A stretch of DNA of 64,000 bases from Winogradskyella epiphytica (GTDB taxonomy: Bacteria > Bacteroidota > Bacteroidia > Flavobacteriales > Flavobacteriaceae), in assembly GCF_003217215.1 (NCBI RefSeq), contig NZ_QJTD01000007.1, forward strand, positions 62,001 to 126,000, read 5' to 3'. Positions 1-9,140 of this stretch are shown here, piece after piece. The notes under the pieces were generated by a model. The model saw nothing but the letters and a program-made list of their open reading frames with translations, had not been told where the DNA came from and did no database searches. A program made the translations under genes and the position numbers. Position 1 is the first letter of the stretch, and the number at the start of each line of letters is the position of its first letter.

Positions 1-2489
1 AAATCTTTAGTGGCTTCTTCAGATACGTTAGGAATATCATTAGTTAACTCTTCGTTACCTAATTTAGTGTCTCTAACTTCTAAAGAATACTCATCGATAT
101 GAATAGATGTAAATACATCTTCTCTAACCACTTTTTCAGAAATTACGATTGCATCCTCAAAGTTATACCCTTTCCAAGGCATAAAGGCTACTTTCATATT
201 TCTACCAAGTGCTAATTCACCGTTTTCAGTTGCATAACCCTCACAAAGTACTTGTCCTTTTTTAACTTTAGTCCCTTTCTCAACGATTGGTTTTAAGTTA
301 ATAGAAGTGCCTTGATTTGTTTTTCTAAATTTAACTAAAGGATATTCTTTAGTATCACTATCAAAACTAACCATTGCCTCTTCTTCGGTACGCTCGTACT
401 TAATGATGATTTTTTGTGCGTCAACATATTCTACAACACCATCTCCTTCAGCATTTATTAATACTCTTGAATCTGATGCTACTTGACGTTCTAAACCTGT
501 TCCAACAATTGGTGCTTCAGGTCGTAATAAAGGAACTGCCTGACGCATCATGTTAGATCCCATTAATGCACGGTTGGCATCATCATGTTCCAAGAATGGA
601 ATTAAAGATGCTGAAATCGATGCAATTTGGTTTGGCGCAACGTCTGTATAATTCACATTTATAGGATCGATAACTGGGAAATCACCTTCTTGACGAGAAA
701 TAATTTTCTCTGGAAGAATTTTTCCTTCTTTATCAACCTCAATAGTTGCTTGTGCAATTAACATATCCTCTTCCTCTTCGGCACTTAGATACGTTGGTTC
801 ATTTTTAATATCTACTACACCATCTGTAACTTTTCTATAAGGCGTTTCAATGAATCCCATAGCATTCACTTTCGCGAAAACAGATAGAGAAGAAATTAAA
901 CCAATGTTTGGTCCTTCTGGTGTTTCAATTGGACATAAACGTCCGTAATGTGTATAGTGAACGTCACGTACCTCGAAACCAGCTCTTTCTCTTGATAAAC
1001 CTCCTGGTCCTAATGCTGATAGACGACGCTTATGCGTAATCTCTGCAAGAGGATTCGTTTGATCCATAAATTGAGAAAGTTGGTTCGTACCAAAGAATGA
1101 ATTAATAACAGACGATAAAGTCTTAGCGTTAATTAAATCAATCGGTGTAAATACTTCGTTGTCACGTACATTCATACGCTCACGAATAGTACGTGCCATA
1201 CGAGCTAAACCAACACCAAACTGAGAAGATAATTGTTCACCTACTGTACGTACACGACGGTTAGATAAGTGATCGATATCATCAATCTCTGCTTTAGAGT
1301 TAATTAACTCAATTAAATATTTTATTATAGTAATGATATCTTCTTTAGTAAGCACTTGCTTATCCATTCCGATATCTAACTGTAGTTTCTTGTTCATTCT
1401 GTAACGACCTACTTCACCTAAAGAGTAACGTTGGTCAGAGAAGAATAATTTGTCAATAATACCACGTGCTGTTTCCTCATCTGGCGGCTCAGCATTACGT
1501 AGTTGACGGTAGATGTGCTCAACAGCTTCCTTTTCAGAGTTTGTTGGGTCTTTTTGTAAAGTATTGTGAATAATTGCGTAATCTCCTTGTTGCGCACTTT
1601 CTTTATGCAAAAGAATAGTTTTTACTTCTGCTTCAAGAATTTCTTCAATATTATCTTTATCTATTTCCGTATCACGATCAAGTACAATCTCGTTACGTTC
1701 AATAGATACTACTTCACCTGTATCTTCGTCCACAAAATCCTCATGCCATGTATTTAATACACGTGCTGCTAATTTGCGTCCAATAACTTTCTTTAATCCA
1801 GATTTTGAAACCTTTACTTCTTCAGCAAGGTCAAAAATCTCTAAAATATCTTTATCACGTTCAAAACCGATAGCTCTGAATAATGTTGTAACAGGTAACT
1901 TTTTCTTTCTATCAATGTATGCATACATTACCTGATTAATATCAGTAGCAAATTCTATCCAAGAACCTTTAAAAGGAATTACTCTGGCAGAATATAACTT
2001 AGTTCCATTAGCATGGAACGACTGGCTAAAGAATACACCTGGTGATCTATGTAATTGAGAAACAACCACACGTTCTGCTCCATTAACACAGAATGTACCA
2101 CTTGGTGTCATGTAAGGAATAGTACCTAAATACACATCTTGAACAATAGTCTCGAAATCCTCATGTTCTGGATCTGTACAGTACAACTTCAATCTTGCTT
2201 TTAAAGGCACACTATAAGTAAGACCTCTTTCGATACATTCTTCGATAGAGTATCTTGGTGGATCTATAAAGTAATCTAAAAATTCTAGTACGAATTGATT
2301 ACGTGTGTCTGTTATGGGGAAGTTTTCCATGAAGGTGTTGTACAAACCTTCATTACCTCTTTCTTCTGACTTTGTTTCTAATTGGAAAAAATCCTGGAAG
2401 GATTTAATTTGGATATCCAAAAAGTCTGGGTAATCTGTCCTATTTACAATAGAAGAGAAATTAATTCTTTCAGCCTTTTTTGCTAACAT
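1..2489 (-). CDS. rpoB: RNA polymerase beta subunit (5' part, runs off left edge)
   Basis: Catalytic beta subunit of RNA polymerase. About 829 codons are in the window and the 3' part lies beyond the left edge, so no stop codon is seen. I place the start at the ATG at 2489 ([11 protein letters not shown]), the usual flavobacterial N-terminus. The rifampicin pocket around residues 460-495 shows [14 protein letters not shown] followed by [14 protein letters not shown]; the positions matching E. coli D516, H526 and S531 are D, H and S, so no classic resistance change is present. The motif [14 protein letters not shown] follows. It lies downstream of rplL in the same direction, separated by 121 bp that hold two hairpins. 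Confidence 0.98.
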   Translation of the reverse strand, partial: MLAKKAERINFSSIVNRTDYPDFLDIQIKSFQDFFQLETKSEERGNEGLYNTFMENFPITDTRNQFVLEFLDYFIDPPRYSIEECIERGLTYSVPLKARLKLYCTDPEHEDFETIVQDVYLGTIPYMTPSGTFCVNGAERVVVSQLHRSPGVFFSQSFHANGTKLYSARVIPFKGSWIEFATDINQVMYAYIDRKKKLPVTTLFRAIGFERDKDILEIFDLAEEVKVSKSGLKKVIGRKLAARVLNTWHEDFVDEDTGEVVSIERNEIVLDRDTEIDKDNIEEILEAEVKTILLHKESAQQGDYAIIHNTLQKDPTNSEKEAVEHIYRQLRNAEPPDEETARGIIDKLFFSDQRYSLGEVGRYRMNKKLQLDIGMDKQVLTKEDIITIIKYLIELINSKAEIDDIDHLSNRRVRTVGEQLSSQFGVGLARMARTIRERMNVRDNEVFTPIDLINAKTLSSVINSFFGTNQLSQFMDQTNPLAEITHKRRLSALGPGGLSRERAGFEVRDVHYTHYGRLCPIETPEGPNIGLISSLSVFAKVNAMGFIETPYRKVTDGVVDIKNEPTYLSAEEEEDMLIAQATIEVDKEGKILPEKIISRQEGDFPVIDPINVNYTDVAPNQIASISASLIPFLEHDDANRALMGSNMMRQAVPLLRPEAPIVGTGLERQVASDSRVLINAEGDGVVEYVDAQKIIIKYERTEEEAMVSFDSDTKEYPLVKFRKTNQGTSINLKPIVEKGTKVKKGQVLCEGYATENGELALGRNMKVAFMPWKGYNFEDAIVISEKVVREDVFTSIHIDEYSLEVRDTKLGNEELTNDIPNVSEEATKD

Positions 2490-2520
2490 TGATGAACGAG
2501 ATTTTTATTAAATAAAAACT

Positions 2521-2589
2521 AAAAAATGTATATAACGTTTATATACACAAAAGGGTTTAGGTCTTAGAGTACGACTCAAGACCTAAACC
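2521..2589 (-). terminator. Double-hairpin attenuator between rplL and rpoB
   Basis: In the direction of transcription, a perfect 12-bp stem pairs 2578-2589 with 2554-2565. It is followed by an AT-rich 8-bp stem (2528-2535 with 2539-2546, 3-nt loop) and then a run of six T on the minus strand (2521-2526). The pair sits in the 121-bp gap between rplL and rpoB. In E. coli the equivalent gap carries a partial terminator and an RNase III site that lower rpoB relative to the ribosomal proteins. The same role here is inference. Confidence 0.6.
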
Positions 2590-2610
2590 ATGTGTTGTAT
2601 TAAGGTAAGC

Positions 2611-2985
2611 TTACTTAAGCTCAACCTCAGCTCCAGCTTCTTCTAATTGAGCTTTTAATGCTTCAGCTTCATCTTTAGAAACAGCTTCTTTGATAGCACT
2701 TGGTGCGTCATCAACTAATCCTTTAGCTTCTTTTAAGCCTAAACCAGTTAATTCTTTTACTAATTTTACAACTGCAAGTTTAGATGCACCTGCCGCTTTT
2801 AAGATTACGTCGAATTCTGATTGCTCTTCAGCAGCGTCACCACCACCTGCAGCAGGACCAGCCATTGCTACAGCAGCAGCAGCAGGCTCAATACCGTACT
2901 CATCTTTTAATATTGTTGCTAATTCGTTAACTTCTTTAACTGTTAAGTTAACTAATTGTTCTGCGAAATCTTTTAAATCTGCCAT
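2611..2985 (-). CDS. rplL: 50S ribosomal protein bL12 (L7/L12)
   Basis: Stalk protein that dimerises, binds L10 and recruits translation factors to the large ribosomal subunit. The 124 residues match the family length. Residues 1-30 form the dimerisation helices, residues about 34-52 are an Ala/Gly-rich flexible hinge, and the C-terminal domain carries the conserved [20 protein letters not shown] stretch that contacts elongation factors. It is downstream of rplJ by 59 bp and upstream of the double hairpin and rpoB. Confidence 0.98.
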   Translation of the reverse strand: MADLKDFAEQLVNLTVKEVNELATILKDEYGIEPAAAAVAMAGPAAGGGDAAEEQSEFDVILKAAGASKLAVVKLVKELTGLGLKEAKGLVDDAPSAIKEAVSKDEAEALKAQLEEAGAEVELK

Positions 2986-3044
2986 TTTTCTATTGTTTAA
3001 TAATGTGTGTTATAATTTAATTTTCTATTGTGTTTTGTAATATC

Positions 3045-3566
3045 TTATCCTTCTCTTTCAGATAATGTCTTAACTAAACCTGCGATTGTACCACCACCAG
3101 ACTTAAGTGCTGAGATAACATTCTTAGCAGGAGATTGTAGTAAACCTACGATTTCGCCGATAAGTTCTTCTCTAGACTTGATGTCTACTAATGCGTCTAG
3201 TAAATCGTCACCTATGTAAATTGATTCCTCAATGAACGCTCCTTTTAATAAAGGTTTGTCTGACTTTTTACGAAACTCTTTAATTACTTTAGCAGGCGCG
3301 TTACCAGTTTCAGAATACATTACTGATGTATTACCTTTAAGGATCGTTGGCAAATCACCGAAATCTTTATCCGATGCATTCATTGCCTTCTCTAAAAGTG
3401 TATTCTTAACTACAGCTAATTTAATATTAGCTTTGTAACATGCTCTTCTTAAATTTGAAGTCGCTGATGCTGATAATCCAGAAATATCTGTTAAATAGAT
3501 ATTTGTATTATCTGCTAATTGAGCAGTCAACTCTTCAATTACTTGGGATTTTTCTTCTCTTGTCAT
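3045..3566 (-). CDS. rplJ: 50S ribosomal protein uL10
   Basis: Base of the ribosomal stalk. It binds 23S rRNA through its N-terminal domain and carries L12 dimers on its C-terminal helix. The 173 residues start with MTREEKSQVIEELTAQL, as in other Bacteroidota, and the product contains the conserved AVVKNTLLEKA segment near residues 50-60. It follows rplA by 19 bp in the same operon. In E. coli the L10-L12 complex represses its own mRNA; I could not identify the leader structure here. Confidence 0.97.
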   Translation of the reverse strand: MTREEKSQVIEELTAQLADNTNIYLTDISGLSASATSNLRRACYKANIKLAVVKNTLLEKAMNASDKDFGDLPTILKGNTSVMYSETGNAPAKVIKEFRKKSDKPLLKGAFIEESIYIGDDLLDALVDIKSREELIGEIVGLLQSPAKNVISALKSGGGTIAGLVKTLSEREG

Positions 3567-3585
3567 AATATTCTAAGTTTAACTA

Positions 3586-4275
3586 CTATCCTATTTTTGT
3601 GTCTATTGAGATACTTGGACTCATAGTACTTGACATGTAAATACTCTTTACATAAGTACCTTTAGCAGCAGTTGGCTTCAATTTCATTAGAGTAGTTAAT
3701 AATTCTTGAGCGTTACCCACTAATTTATCAGTACTAAACGATGCTTTACCTATTGGTGCATGTACAATACCTGTTTTATCTACTTTAAAATCAATTTTAC
3801 CAGCTTTTACTTCTGCCACAGCTTTCGCTACGTCCATAGTAACAGTTCCGGTTTTTGGGTTTGGCATTAAACCTCTTGGGCCTAATACTCTACCTAATGG
3901 TCCTAACTTACCCATGATACTTGGCATAGTAACGATAACGTCAACATCTGTCCAACCATCTTTAATTTTTTGTAAGTATTCATCTAACCCTACATAATCA
4001 GCACCTGCTTCTTTAGCTTCTGCTTCTTTATCTGGAGTTACTAGCGCAAGAACCTTCATGTCTTTACCAGTACCGTGAGGTAATGAAACTACACCACGCA
4101 CCATTTGATTGGCTTTTCGTGGATCTACACCTAATCTAACTGCTAAATCTACTGAAGCGTCAAACTTTGTGTATGTAATTTCTTTTAGTAAAGCTGAAGC
4201 TTCTTCTAAAGAGTAAAGTTTGTTTTTATCAACCTTTGCTCTTGCTTCTTTTTGCTTCTTTGTTAATCTTGCCAT
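3586..4275 (-). CDS. rplA: 50S ribosomal protein uL1
   Basis: Binds 23S rRNA at the L1 stalk and helps release E-site tRNA. I use the ATG at 4275 ([14 protein letters not shown]), giving 229 residues, the normal length. The frame stays open to 4302, but that start would add nine unconserved residues and overlap rplK. The L1 signature [14 protein letters not shown] is near residues 133-146. The gap to the rplK stop is 10 bp, so the two are cotranscribed. In other bacteria L1 represses the L11-L1 mRNA. Confidence 0.97.
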   Translation of the reverse strand: MARLTKKQKEARAKVDKNKLYSLEEASALLKEITYTKFDASVDLAVRLGVDPRKANQMVRGVVSLPHGTGKDMKVLALVTPDKEAEAKEAGADYVGLDEYLQKIKDGWTDVDVIVTMPSIMGKLGPLGRVLGPRGLMPNPKTGTVTMDVAKAVAEVKAGKIDFKVDKTGIVHAPIGKASFSTDKLVGNAQELLTTLMKLKPTAAKGTYVKSIYMSSTMSPSISIDTKIG

Positions 4276-4285
4276 TTCTAAAAAT

Positions 4286-4726
4286 TTAGTTTGGAGCTTC
4301 ACCTCCTTTAACAGTGATACCCATCGATCTTGCTGTACCAGCTACCATTTTCATAGCTGATCCGATTTCAAATGCATTTAAATCTTGCATTTTATCTTCA
4401 GCAATCGCTTTAACTTGATCCCAAGTTACTTTTGCTACTTTACGTCGGTTAGGTTCTCCAGATCCTTTCTTTACTTTGGCCGCTTCTAATAATTGTACTG
4501 CTGCTGGTGGGGTCTTGATTACAAAGTCAAATGATTTGTCTTTATAAACAGAGATAACCACAGGTAATACTTTACCTGCTTTATCTTGGGTCCTAGCATT
4601 AAATTGCTTACAGAACTCCATGATATTAACTCCAGCGGCACCTAAAGCGGGTCCTACCGGTGGCGATGGATTCGCAGCACCTCCCCGAACTTGTAGCTTA
4701 ACTACTTTGTCTATTTCTTTTGCCAT
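4286..4726 (-). CDS. rplK: 50S ribosomal protein uL11
   Basis: Part of the GTPase-associated centre and a binding platform for elongation and release factors. The 146 residues have the canonical N-terminus with the proline-rich [15 protein letters not shown] loop and the signature [16 protein letters not shown] near the C-terminus. It is first of the rplK-rplA-rplJ-rplL run, 69 bp after nusG. Confidence 0.98.
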   Translation of the reverse strand: MAKEIDKVVKLQVRGGAANPSPPVGPALGAAGVNIMEFCKQFNARTQDKAGKVLPVVISVYKDKSFDFVIKTPPAAVQLLEAAKVKKGSGEPNRRKVAKVTWDQVKAIAEDKMQDLNAFEIGSAMKMVAGTARSMGITVKGGEAPN

Positions 4727-4795
4727 TTTTGAATGTTTAATGCGTTAATCTAAATTTGGAAGCTAGATCTTACGCTCTCTTTATTGTAACAATTA

Positions 4796-5341
4796 TTAAA
4801 TTTTTTCTACTTGCATATAGCTTAATTCCAATGGTGTTTTTCTTCCAAAAATCTTCACCATTACCTCAAGCTTACGTTTTTCTTCATTTATCTTTTCGAT
4901 AGTTCCATCAAAACCATTGAATGGTCCATCGATAACTTTTACGGTTTCACCTTTTGTAAATGGAATAGCTATATTAGCATCTGCCTCCACAGATAATTCA
5001 TCCACTTTACCTAACATTCTGTTTACCTCAGATTGTCTTAACGGCACAGGATCACCACCTTTTGTTTCTCCTAAGAAACCAATAACATTTGTAATTGATT
5101 TAATAATATGAGGAATCTCACCACTTAAATTGGCTTGAATCATTATATATCCAGGAAAGTAAACTTTTTCTTTGTTTATTTTTTTTCCGTTACGGATTTG
5201 TATTACTTTTTCGGTAGGTACTAATACCTGATCAACATAATCCTCTAAACCTAATCTCGAAATTTCATTTTCAATATAAGTCTTGATTTTATTTTCTTGA
5301 CCGCTTACCGCTCTAACAACATACCATTTTTTATCAGACAT
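4796..5341 (-). CDS. nusG: Transcription termination/antitermination protein NusG
   Basis: Elongation factor that binds the RNA polymerase clamp through its N-terminal NGN domain and couples transcription to Rho or the ribosome through its C-terminal KOW domain. The 181 residues begin MSDKKWYVVRAVSGQENK. The segment FPGYIMIQANL lies in the NGN domain, and the KOW motif is around residues 125-155 (FTKGETVKVIDGPFNGFDG). It follows secE by 18 bp. Confidence 0.97.
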   Translation of the reverse strand: MSDKKWYVVRAVSGQENKIKTYIENEISRLGLEDYVDQVLVPTEKVIQIRNGKKINKEKVYFPGYIMIQANLSGEIPHIIKSITNVIGFLGETKGGDPVPLRQSEVNRMLGKVDELSVEADANIAIPFTKGETVKVIDGPFNGFDGTIEKINEEKRKLEVMVKIFGRKTPLELSYMQVEKI

Positions 5342-5359
5342 CTTCTTCGTGTATATTTA

Positions 5360-5554
5360 TTAGTGAATCATATCGAAATAAGCCTTAACTGCTCTACTAA
5401 ACACAGTATCGACTCCCCAAATAGCTAATGAAAATATAATTGAAAACACAGCTACAATAATCGTCAATTTTTGAGCTTCTGGCCACGGTGTCCATGACAC
5501 GTTGTTTTTCAACTCTTCAAACGATTCTTTTATATATGTTGTTAATCCTGCCAT
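5360..5554 (-). CDS. secE: Preprotein translocase subunit SecE
   Basis: Small essential subunit of the SecYEG channel in the inner membrane. I place the start at the ATG at 5554 (MAGLTTYIKESFEELKNNV), giving 64 residues, the length of single-span SecE proteins. The WPxxxK-type amphipathic segment (WTPWPEAQKLT) precedes one membrane span at about residues 30-52. The reading frame is open further upstream, but that part reads through tRNA-Trp and is not protein. It lies between tRNA-Trp and nusG, a conserved order. Confidence 0.95.
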   Translation of the reverse strand: MAGLTTYIKESFEELKNNVSWTPWPEAQKLTIIVAVFSIIFSLAIWGVDTVFSRAVKAYFDMIH

Positions 5555-5603
5555 TTGATATCTATATTTTTTAAGGTCGAAACTTAACCTATTTTGTATT
5601 TTG

Positions 5604-5676
5604 CACGGGTTGAGAGACTCGAACTCACGACACCTGGTTTTGGAGACCAGTGCTCTACCAACTGAGCTAAACCCGT
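5604..5676 (-). tRNA. tRNA-Trp (anticodon CCA)
   Basis: A 73-nt cloverleaf on the minus strand. The acceptor arm ACGGGTT pairs with AACCCGT, followed by discriminator G. The anticodon loop CTCCAAA gives anticodon CCA, and the T-arm has GTTCGAGTC. CCA is not encoded. It lies between tuf and secE, the usual place for trpT in Bacteroidota. Confidence 0.97.
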
Positions 5677-5739
5677 AAACAATAATCAAGGCGTCCCGAA
5701 TTTATCGAGACACCTTAATTATATATTGTACTATTTTGA

Positions 5740-6927
5740 TTAGTCTAATATTTCAGTTACCTGACCAGCACCAACTGTTCTACCACCTTCACGGATAGCG
5801 AAACGTAAACCTACGTTCATTGCAATTGGTTGAATTAACTCAACAGTAATTGTTAAGTTGTCACCAGGCATTACCATTTCAACTCCATCAGGAAGCGCGA
5901 TGTTTCCAGTTACGTCAGTTGTACGTACGTAGAACTGTGGACGGTAGTTATTATGGAATGGAGTATGACGTCCACCTTCTTCTTTTTTAAGGATATAAAC
6001 CTCAGCTTTGAACTTAGCGTGTGGAGTTACAGAACCAGGCTTAGTGATTACCATACCTCTAGAGATTTGAGTTTTCTCAATACCTCTTAATAAGATACCT
6101 GCGTTATCTCCAGCTTCACCTCTATCTAAGATTTGACGGAACATTTCAATACCAGTAATAGTAGATGTTAATTTCTCAGCACCCATACCGATGATTTCAA
6201 CAGGATCTCCTGTTTTAGCTACACCTGTTTCGATACGACCAGTTGCAACAGTACCACGACCTGTAATAGAAAATACATCTTCAATTGGCATTAAGAAAGG
6301 CTTGTCCATATCACGAACTGGCTCTTCAATCCAAGCATCAACAGCATCCATTAATTCAAGTAATGCATCTACCCACTTTTGCTCACCGTTAAGTGCACCT
6401 AAAGCAGAACCTGCAACTACAGGACCATTATCTCCATCGTATTCGTAGAATGATAATAAGTCACGGATTTCCATTTCAACCAACTCTAATAATTCAGGGT
6501 CGTCTACTAAATCCACTTTATTCATAAACACAACAATTCTAGGAATACCTACTTGGCGACCTAAAAGGATGTGCTCACGTGTTTGAGGCATAGGACCATC
6601 AGTAGCAGCAACTACAAGAATAGCACCGTCCATTTGAGCAGCACCAGTAACCATGTTCTTTACGTAATCCGCGTGACCTGGACAGTCAACGTGCGCGTAG
6701 TGACGATTCTTTGTTGCGTATTCTACGTGTGATGTATTAATAGTAATACCACGTTCTTTTTCTTCTGGAGCATTATCAATTTGATCAAATGATCTTGCTT
6801 CTGAATAACCTGCATCAGCTAGTACTTTTGTAATAGCTGCAGTCGTGGTTGTTTTTCCGTGATCTACGTGTCCAATTGTACCAATATTTAAGTGTGGTTT
6901 TGAACGATCGAAAGTTGCCTTTGCCAT
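5740..6927 (-). CDS. tuf: Elongation factor Tu
   Basis: GTPase that delivers aminoacyl-tRNA to the ribosome. The 395 residues show all the G motifs: GHVDHGKTT near residue 19, the DCPGHADY switch II, NKVD and SAL. Domain 2 and 3 signatures such as [13 protein letters not shown] follow. It is flanked by tRNA-Thr upstream and tRNA-Trp downstream, all on the minus strand. No other tuf copy is visible in the window. Confidence 0.98.
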   Translation of the reverse strand: MAKATFDRSKPHLNIGTIGHVDHGKTTTTAAITKVLADAGYSEARSFDQIDNAPEEKERGITINTSHVEYATKNRHYAHVDCPGHADYVKNMVTGAAQMDGAILVVAATDGPMPQTREHILLGRQVGIPRIVVFMNKVDLVDDPELLELVEMEIRDLLSFYEYDGDNGPVVAGSALGALNGEQKWVDALLELMDAVDAWIEEPVRDMDKPFLMPIEDVFSITGRGTVATGRIETGVAKTGDPVEIIGMGAEKLTSTITGIEMFRQILDRGEAGDNAGILLRGIEKTQISRGMVITKPGSVTPHAKFKAEVYILKKEEGGRHTPFHNNYRPQFYVRTTDVTGNIALPDGVEMVMPGDNLTITVELIQPIAMNVGLRFAIREGGRTVGAGQVTEILD

Positions 6928-6998
6928 GTTTTAAAAAATTTTAATCTTAGTTATATAATAATATATTAGTGTATTCTGATTTTATTAACCTAATAAAG

Positions 6999-7070
6999 AG
7001 CCAATGACGAGATTTGAACTCGTGACCTCTTCCTTACCAAGGAAACGCTCTACCCCTGAGCTACACCGGC
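6999..7070 (-). tRNA. tRNA-Thr (anticodon GGT)
   Basis: A 72-nt cloverleaf. The acceptor GCCGGTG pairs with CATTGGC (two G-T pairs), discriminator T. The anticodon loop TTGGTAA gives GGT. The T-arm contains GTTCAAATC. It is immediately upstream of tuf. A second threonine tRNA with anticodon TGT is in the same cluster. Confidence 0.95.
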
Positions 7071-7139
7071 ATTTCATTTACGATTGCCGATTATTCGAAT
7101 TACGATATAAAGTCTTAATCTTAACTCGCAAATATTTAG

Positions 7140-7212
7140 AGCGGGAGACCGGGTTCGAACCGGCGACATTCAGCTTGGAAGGCTGACGCTCTACCAACTG
7201 AGCTACTCCCGC
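7140..7212 (-). tRNA. tRNA-Gly (anticodon TCC)
   Basis: A 73-nt cloverleaf with acceptor GCGGGAG pairing with the 3' arm, discriminator T, anticodon loop CTTCCAA (TCC) and T-loop GTTCGAACC. It is the first gene after the internal promoter at 7384-7413. Confidence 0.96.
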
Positions 7213-7383
7213 ATTTATCAAAAATTCTAAAACTAAAATCCCTTTATAGAATCTAATCTGTTTTACAACATTTGAAAGGTAATCAATATTTCAAATCTCA
7301 TATTCTGTTCAGAATACGTTTTTTTTAGATTCGTATTCAAGGATTGATGAGACAATCCTAATCTCTTTTTAGAAATAAGGTCA

Positions 7384-7413
7384 CAAAAGTAATACTTTTT
7401 TTCTAAAAAACAA
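7384..7413 (-). promoter_or_regulatory. Bacteroidota-type promoter for tRNA-Gly/tRNA-Thr/tuf operon
   Basis: On the minus strand, TTG (7413-7411) is followed by 19 nt and then TACTTTTG (7391-7384), an exact match to the TTG-N17-23-TAnnTTTG consensus of the flavobacterial primary sigma factor. The predicted start is near 7378, just after tRNA-Tyr. It should drive tRNA-Gly, tRNA-Thr(GGT), tuf and possibly the genes beyond. Confidence 0.65.
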
Positions 7414-7416
7414 TAG

Positions 7417-7498
<82 letters not shown>

Positions 7499-7550
7499 AA
7501 AACTTATTTCAATATTTCAAATTTAAGAGTCAATTTTTAAACTCTTAAAG

Positions 7551-7624
7551 AGCCGATGGAGGGACTCGAACCCACGACCTGCTGATTACAAATCAGCTGC
7601 TCTAGCCAGCTGAGCTACATCGGC
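7551..7624 (-). tRNA. tRNA-Thr (anticodon TGT)
   Basis: A 74-nt cloverleaf with acceptor GCCGATG pairing with CATCGGC, discriminator T, anticodon loop TTTGTAA (TGT) and T-loop GTTCGAGTC. It is first in the tRNA cluster, directly after the promoter at 7688-7716. Confidence 0.95.
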
Positions 7625-7687
7625 TTTTTGTTACTTTTTTAGCGCCGTTTACTTGCCATAAAAAAGCCCGCTATTTCTAACGGACTG

Positions 7688-7716
7688 CAAATGTAAGATA
7701 ATATTTTTTTAATCAA
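7688..7716 (-). promoter_or_regulatory. Promoter of the tRNA-Thr/tRNA-Tyr cluster
   Basis: Minus-strand TTG at 7716-7714, an 18-nt spacer, and TACATTTG at 7695-7688: a full match to the Bacteroidota consensus. The predicted start is near 7681, in the gap between hpf and tRNA-Thr(TGT). Confidence 0.65.
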
Positions 7717-7750
7717 AACATTTTTCAAAAAAAATTTCACTTTTTTTTAA

Positions 7751-8053
7751 TTAAATGTGTGATCTCAATTTCTCTTTGCGCTTTTTTATTTTTCGTTCTA
7801 GAGACGCAACAGCAGAATCTACGGCCTCTTCGAACGTTTTACACTGTTTTTTTACAATAAAACTATCACCAGGAACACTGACTTTAGCTTCAAAAATTTT
7901 ATTTTCTTTATCGCTAGTATTTTCAACTTTTAAATATACATCGGATTGAATTATTTTATCATAGAACAAATCTAACTTATCCATTCGCTTCTGAATAAAA
8001 TCTATCAGCTTAGCATCTGCTGTAAAATTGACGGACTGAGTGTTTACTTTCAT
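7751..8053 (-). CDS. hpf: Ribosome hibernation-promoting factor (HPF/YfiA family)
   Basis: Small protein that binds the decoding region of idle ribosomes during starvation. The 100 residues match the short form of the family, with the beta-alpha-beta-beta-beta-alpha layout. The segment IFEAKVSVPGDSFIVKKQCK and a basic C-terminal helix (SLERKIKKRKEKL) are typical. It follows the recombinase gene by 78 bp and precedes the tRNA cluster. Confidence 0.92.
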   Translation of the reverse strand: MKVNTQSVNFTADAKLIDFIQKRMDKLDLFYDKIIQSDVYLKVENTSDKENKIFEAKVSVPGDSFIVKKQCKTFEEAVDSAVASLERKIKKRKEKLRSHI

Positions 8054-8131
8054 ATATTTTATTTTAAGTTAAACAATAGTGCTAAAATCAAAATCGATCT
8101 TGCACTGATTAATAATTATTGGGTCAACAAC

Positions 8132-9022
8132 TTAATTTTGATTTCTTGGGTGAGCTTCAGCATATACTTTCTTCAATTCTGCTATACTATTATGTGTATA
8201 GACTTGTGTTGCTGCCAAGCTGGTATGACCAAGAAGTTCTTTAACCGCATTCAAATTGGCACCTTGATTTAATAAGTGCGTTGCAAACGAATGCCTCAAA
8301 ACATGAGGACTACATTTTGCCTTTGAAGATGCTTCACTAAAATACCTATTTATTATTCTGTAAACAAGTTTTTCATAGACTTTAAGACCATTTTGTGTTA
8401 AAAACAAAAACTCTTTATCTTCAATTATCTGTAGCTCATTTCTATAGCCTAAATAACGATTAAGTGACACCATCACAGTTTCTATTAACGGGATATAACG
8501 TTCTTTATTTCTTTTACCTAATACTTTCACTTGATTATTTCCGTAATCAATATCTGTCAACTTAATGTTTACTAATTCTATTCGTCGAATTCCAGTAGCA
8601 TAAAACAACTCAATAATCAATTGATCTCTAGCAGATTCAAAATCTACAACCTCAATAGAATTTTCTAAAACGCTTTTTAATTCGGCTTCGGAAAAAGGTA
8701 ATTGCACTTTCTTACCTACTTTTAATGCCTTATGTATTTTTAGAGGGTTGACATCAATAGCTTCAATTTTTTGGAGAAATTTAAAGTAAGTATTAAGCGA
8801 AGAAATTTTTCTATTAATGGTTCTATTAGAAATGCCACTATCCACTAAAACCACGATCCATTGTCTTATTTCTGAATATCCTACAATAGATATATCTTCA
8901 TGATTATGATTATCGTTCAAAAACTCTTTGAACATTTCTAAATCTCTTATATAAGCAACAACAGTATGCTTAGAATAGGTTTTCTCCAATAAAAGGTAAT
9001 CGGAAAATGATTTGAGACTCAT
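8132..9022 (-). CDS. Tyrosine recombinase, XerC/XerD type
   Basis: Site-specific recombinase of the Xer group, probably acting in chromosome dimer resolution. The 296 residues have an N-terminal SAM-like core-binding domain (about 1-90) and a C-terminal catalytic domain. The catalytic set is complete: R146 (TGIRRIEL), K170, H240 and R243 (SPHVLRHSFATH), H266 (LLGHTS) and Y275. Length and position next to hpf and the tRNA cluster argue for a housekeeping Xer protein rather than a phage or transposon integrase. I cannot tell XerC from XerD. Confidence 0.92.
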   Translation of the reverse strand: MSLKSFSDYLLLEKTYSKHTVVAYIRDLEMFKEFLNDNHNHEDISIVGYSEIRQWIVVLVDSGISNRTINRKISSLNTYFKFLQKIEAIDVNPLKIHKALKVGKKVQLPFSEAELKSVLENSIEVVDFESARDQLIIELFYATGIRRIELVNIKLTDIDYGNNQVKVLGKRNKERYIPLIETVMVSLNRYLGYRNELQIIEDKEFLFLTQNGLKVYEKLVYRIINRYFSEASSKAKCSPHVLRHSFATHLLNQGANLNAVKELLGHTSLAATQVYTHNSIAELKKVYAEAHPRNQN

Positions 9023-9089
9023 ATATATTATTTTGGAAGACTATTAAATATAGTTATTTGATATTGATTTATTGCCCTTTTTGAATAAA

Positions 9090-9115
9090 AAAATCCTGCG
9101 CTATGGCAGGATTTT
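9090..9115 (-). terminator. Rho-independent terminator after acyl-CoA dehydrogenase
   Basis: A perfect 10-bp stem (9106-9115 with 9090-9099) with a 6-nt loop, followed by a T-run on the minus strand (9087-9093 are all A on the plus strand). It lies 26 bp past the acyl-CoA dehydrogenase stop. Confidence 0.88.
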
Positions 9116-9140
9116 AATTTCTTATAACTTAGTCTAAGTA

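Noticed and set aside
2690-3040. Plus-strand ORF opposite rplL
   Set aside because: An antisense shadow produced by the Ala-rich composition of L7/L12; the minus-strand gene is certain.
5555-5689. Upstream extension of secE to a 109-residue protein
   Set aside because: The extra part reads through tRNA-Trp; the conserved SecE begins MAGLTTYIK at 5554.
8132-9022. Tyrosine recombinase as a sign of an integrated mobile element
   Set aside because: It is of Xer length, next to hpf and the tRNA/tuf operon, with no att repeats or phage or transposon genes around it.
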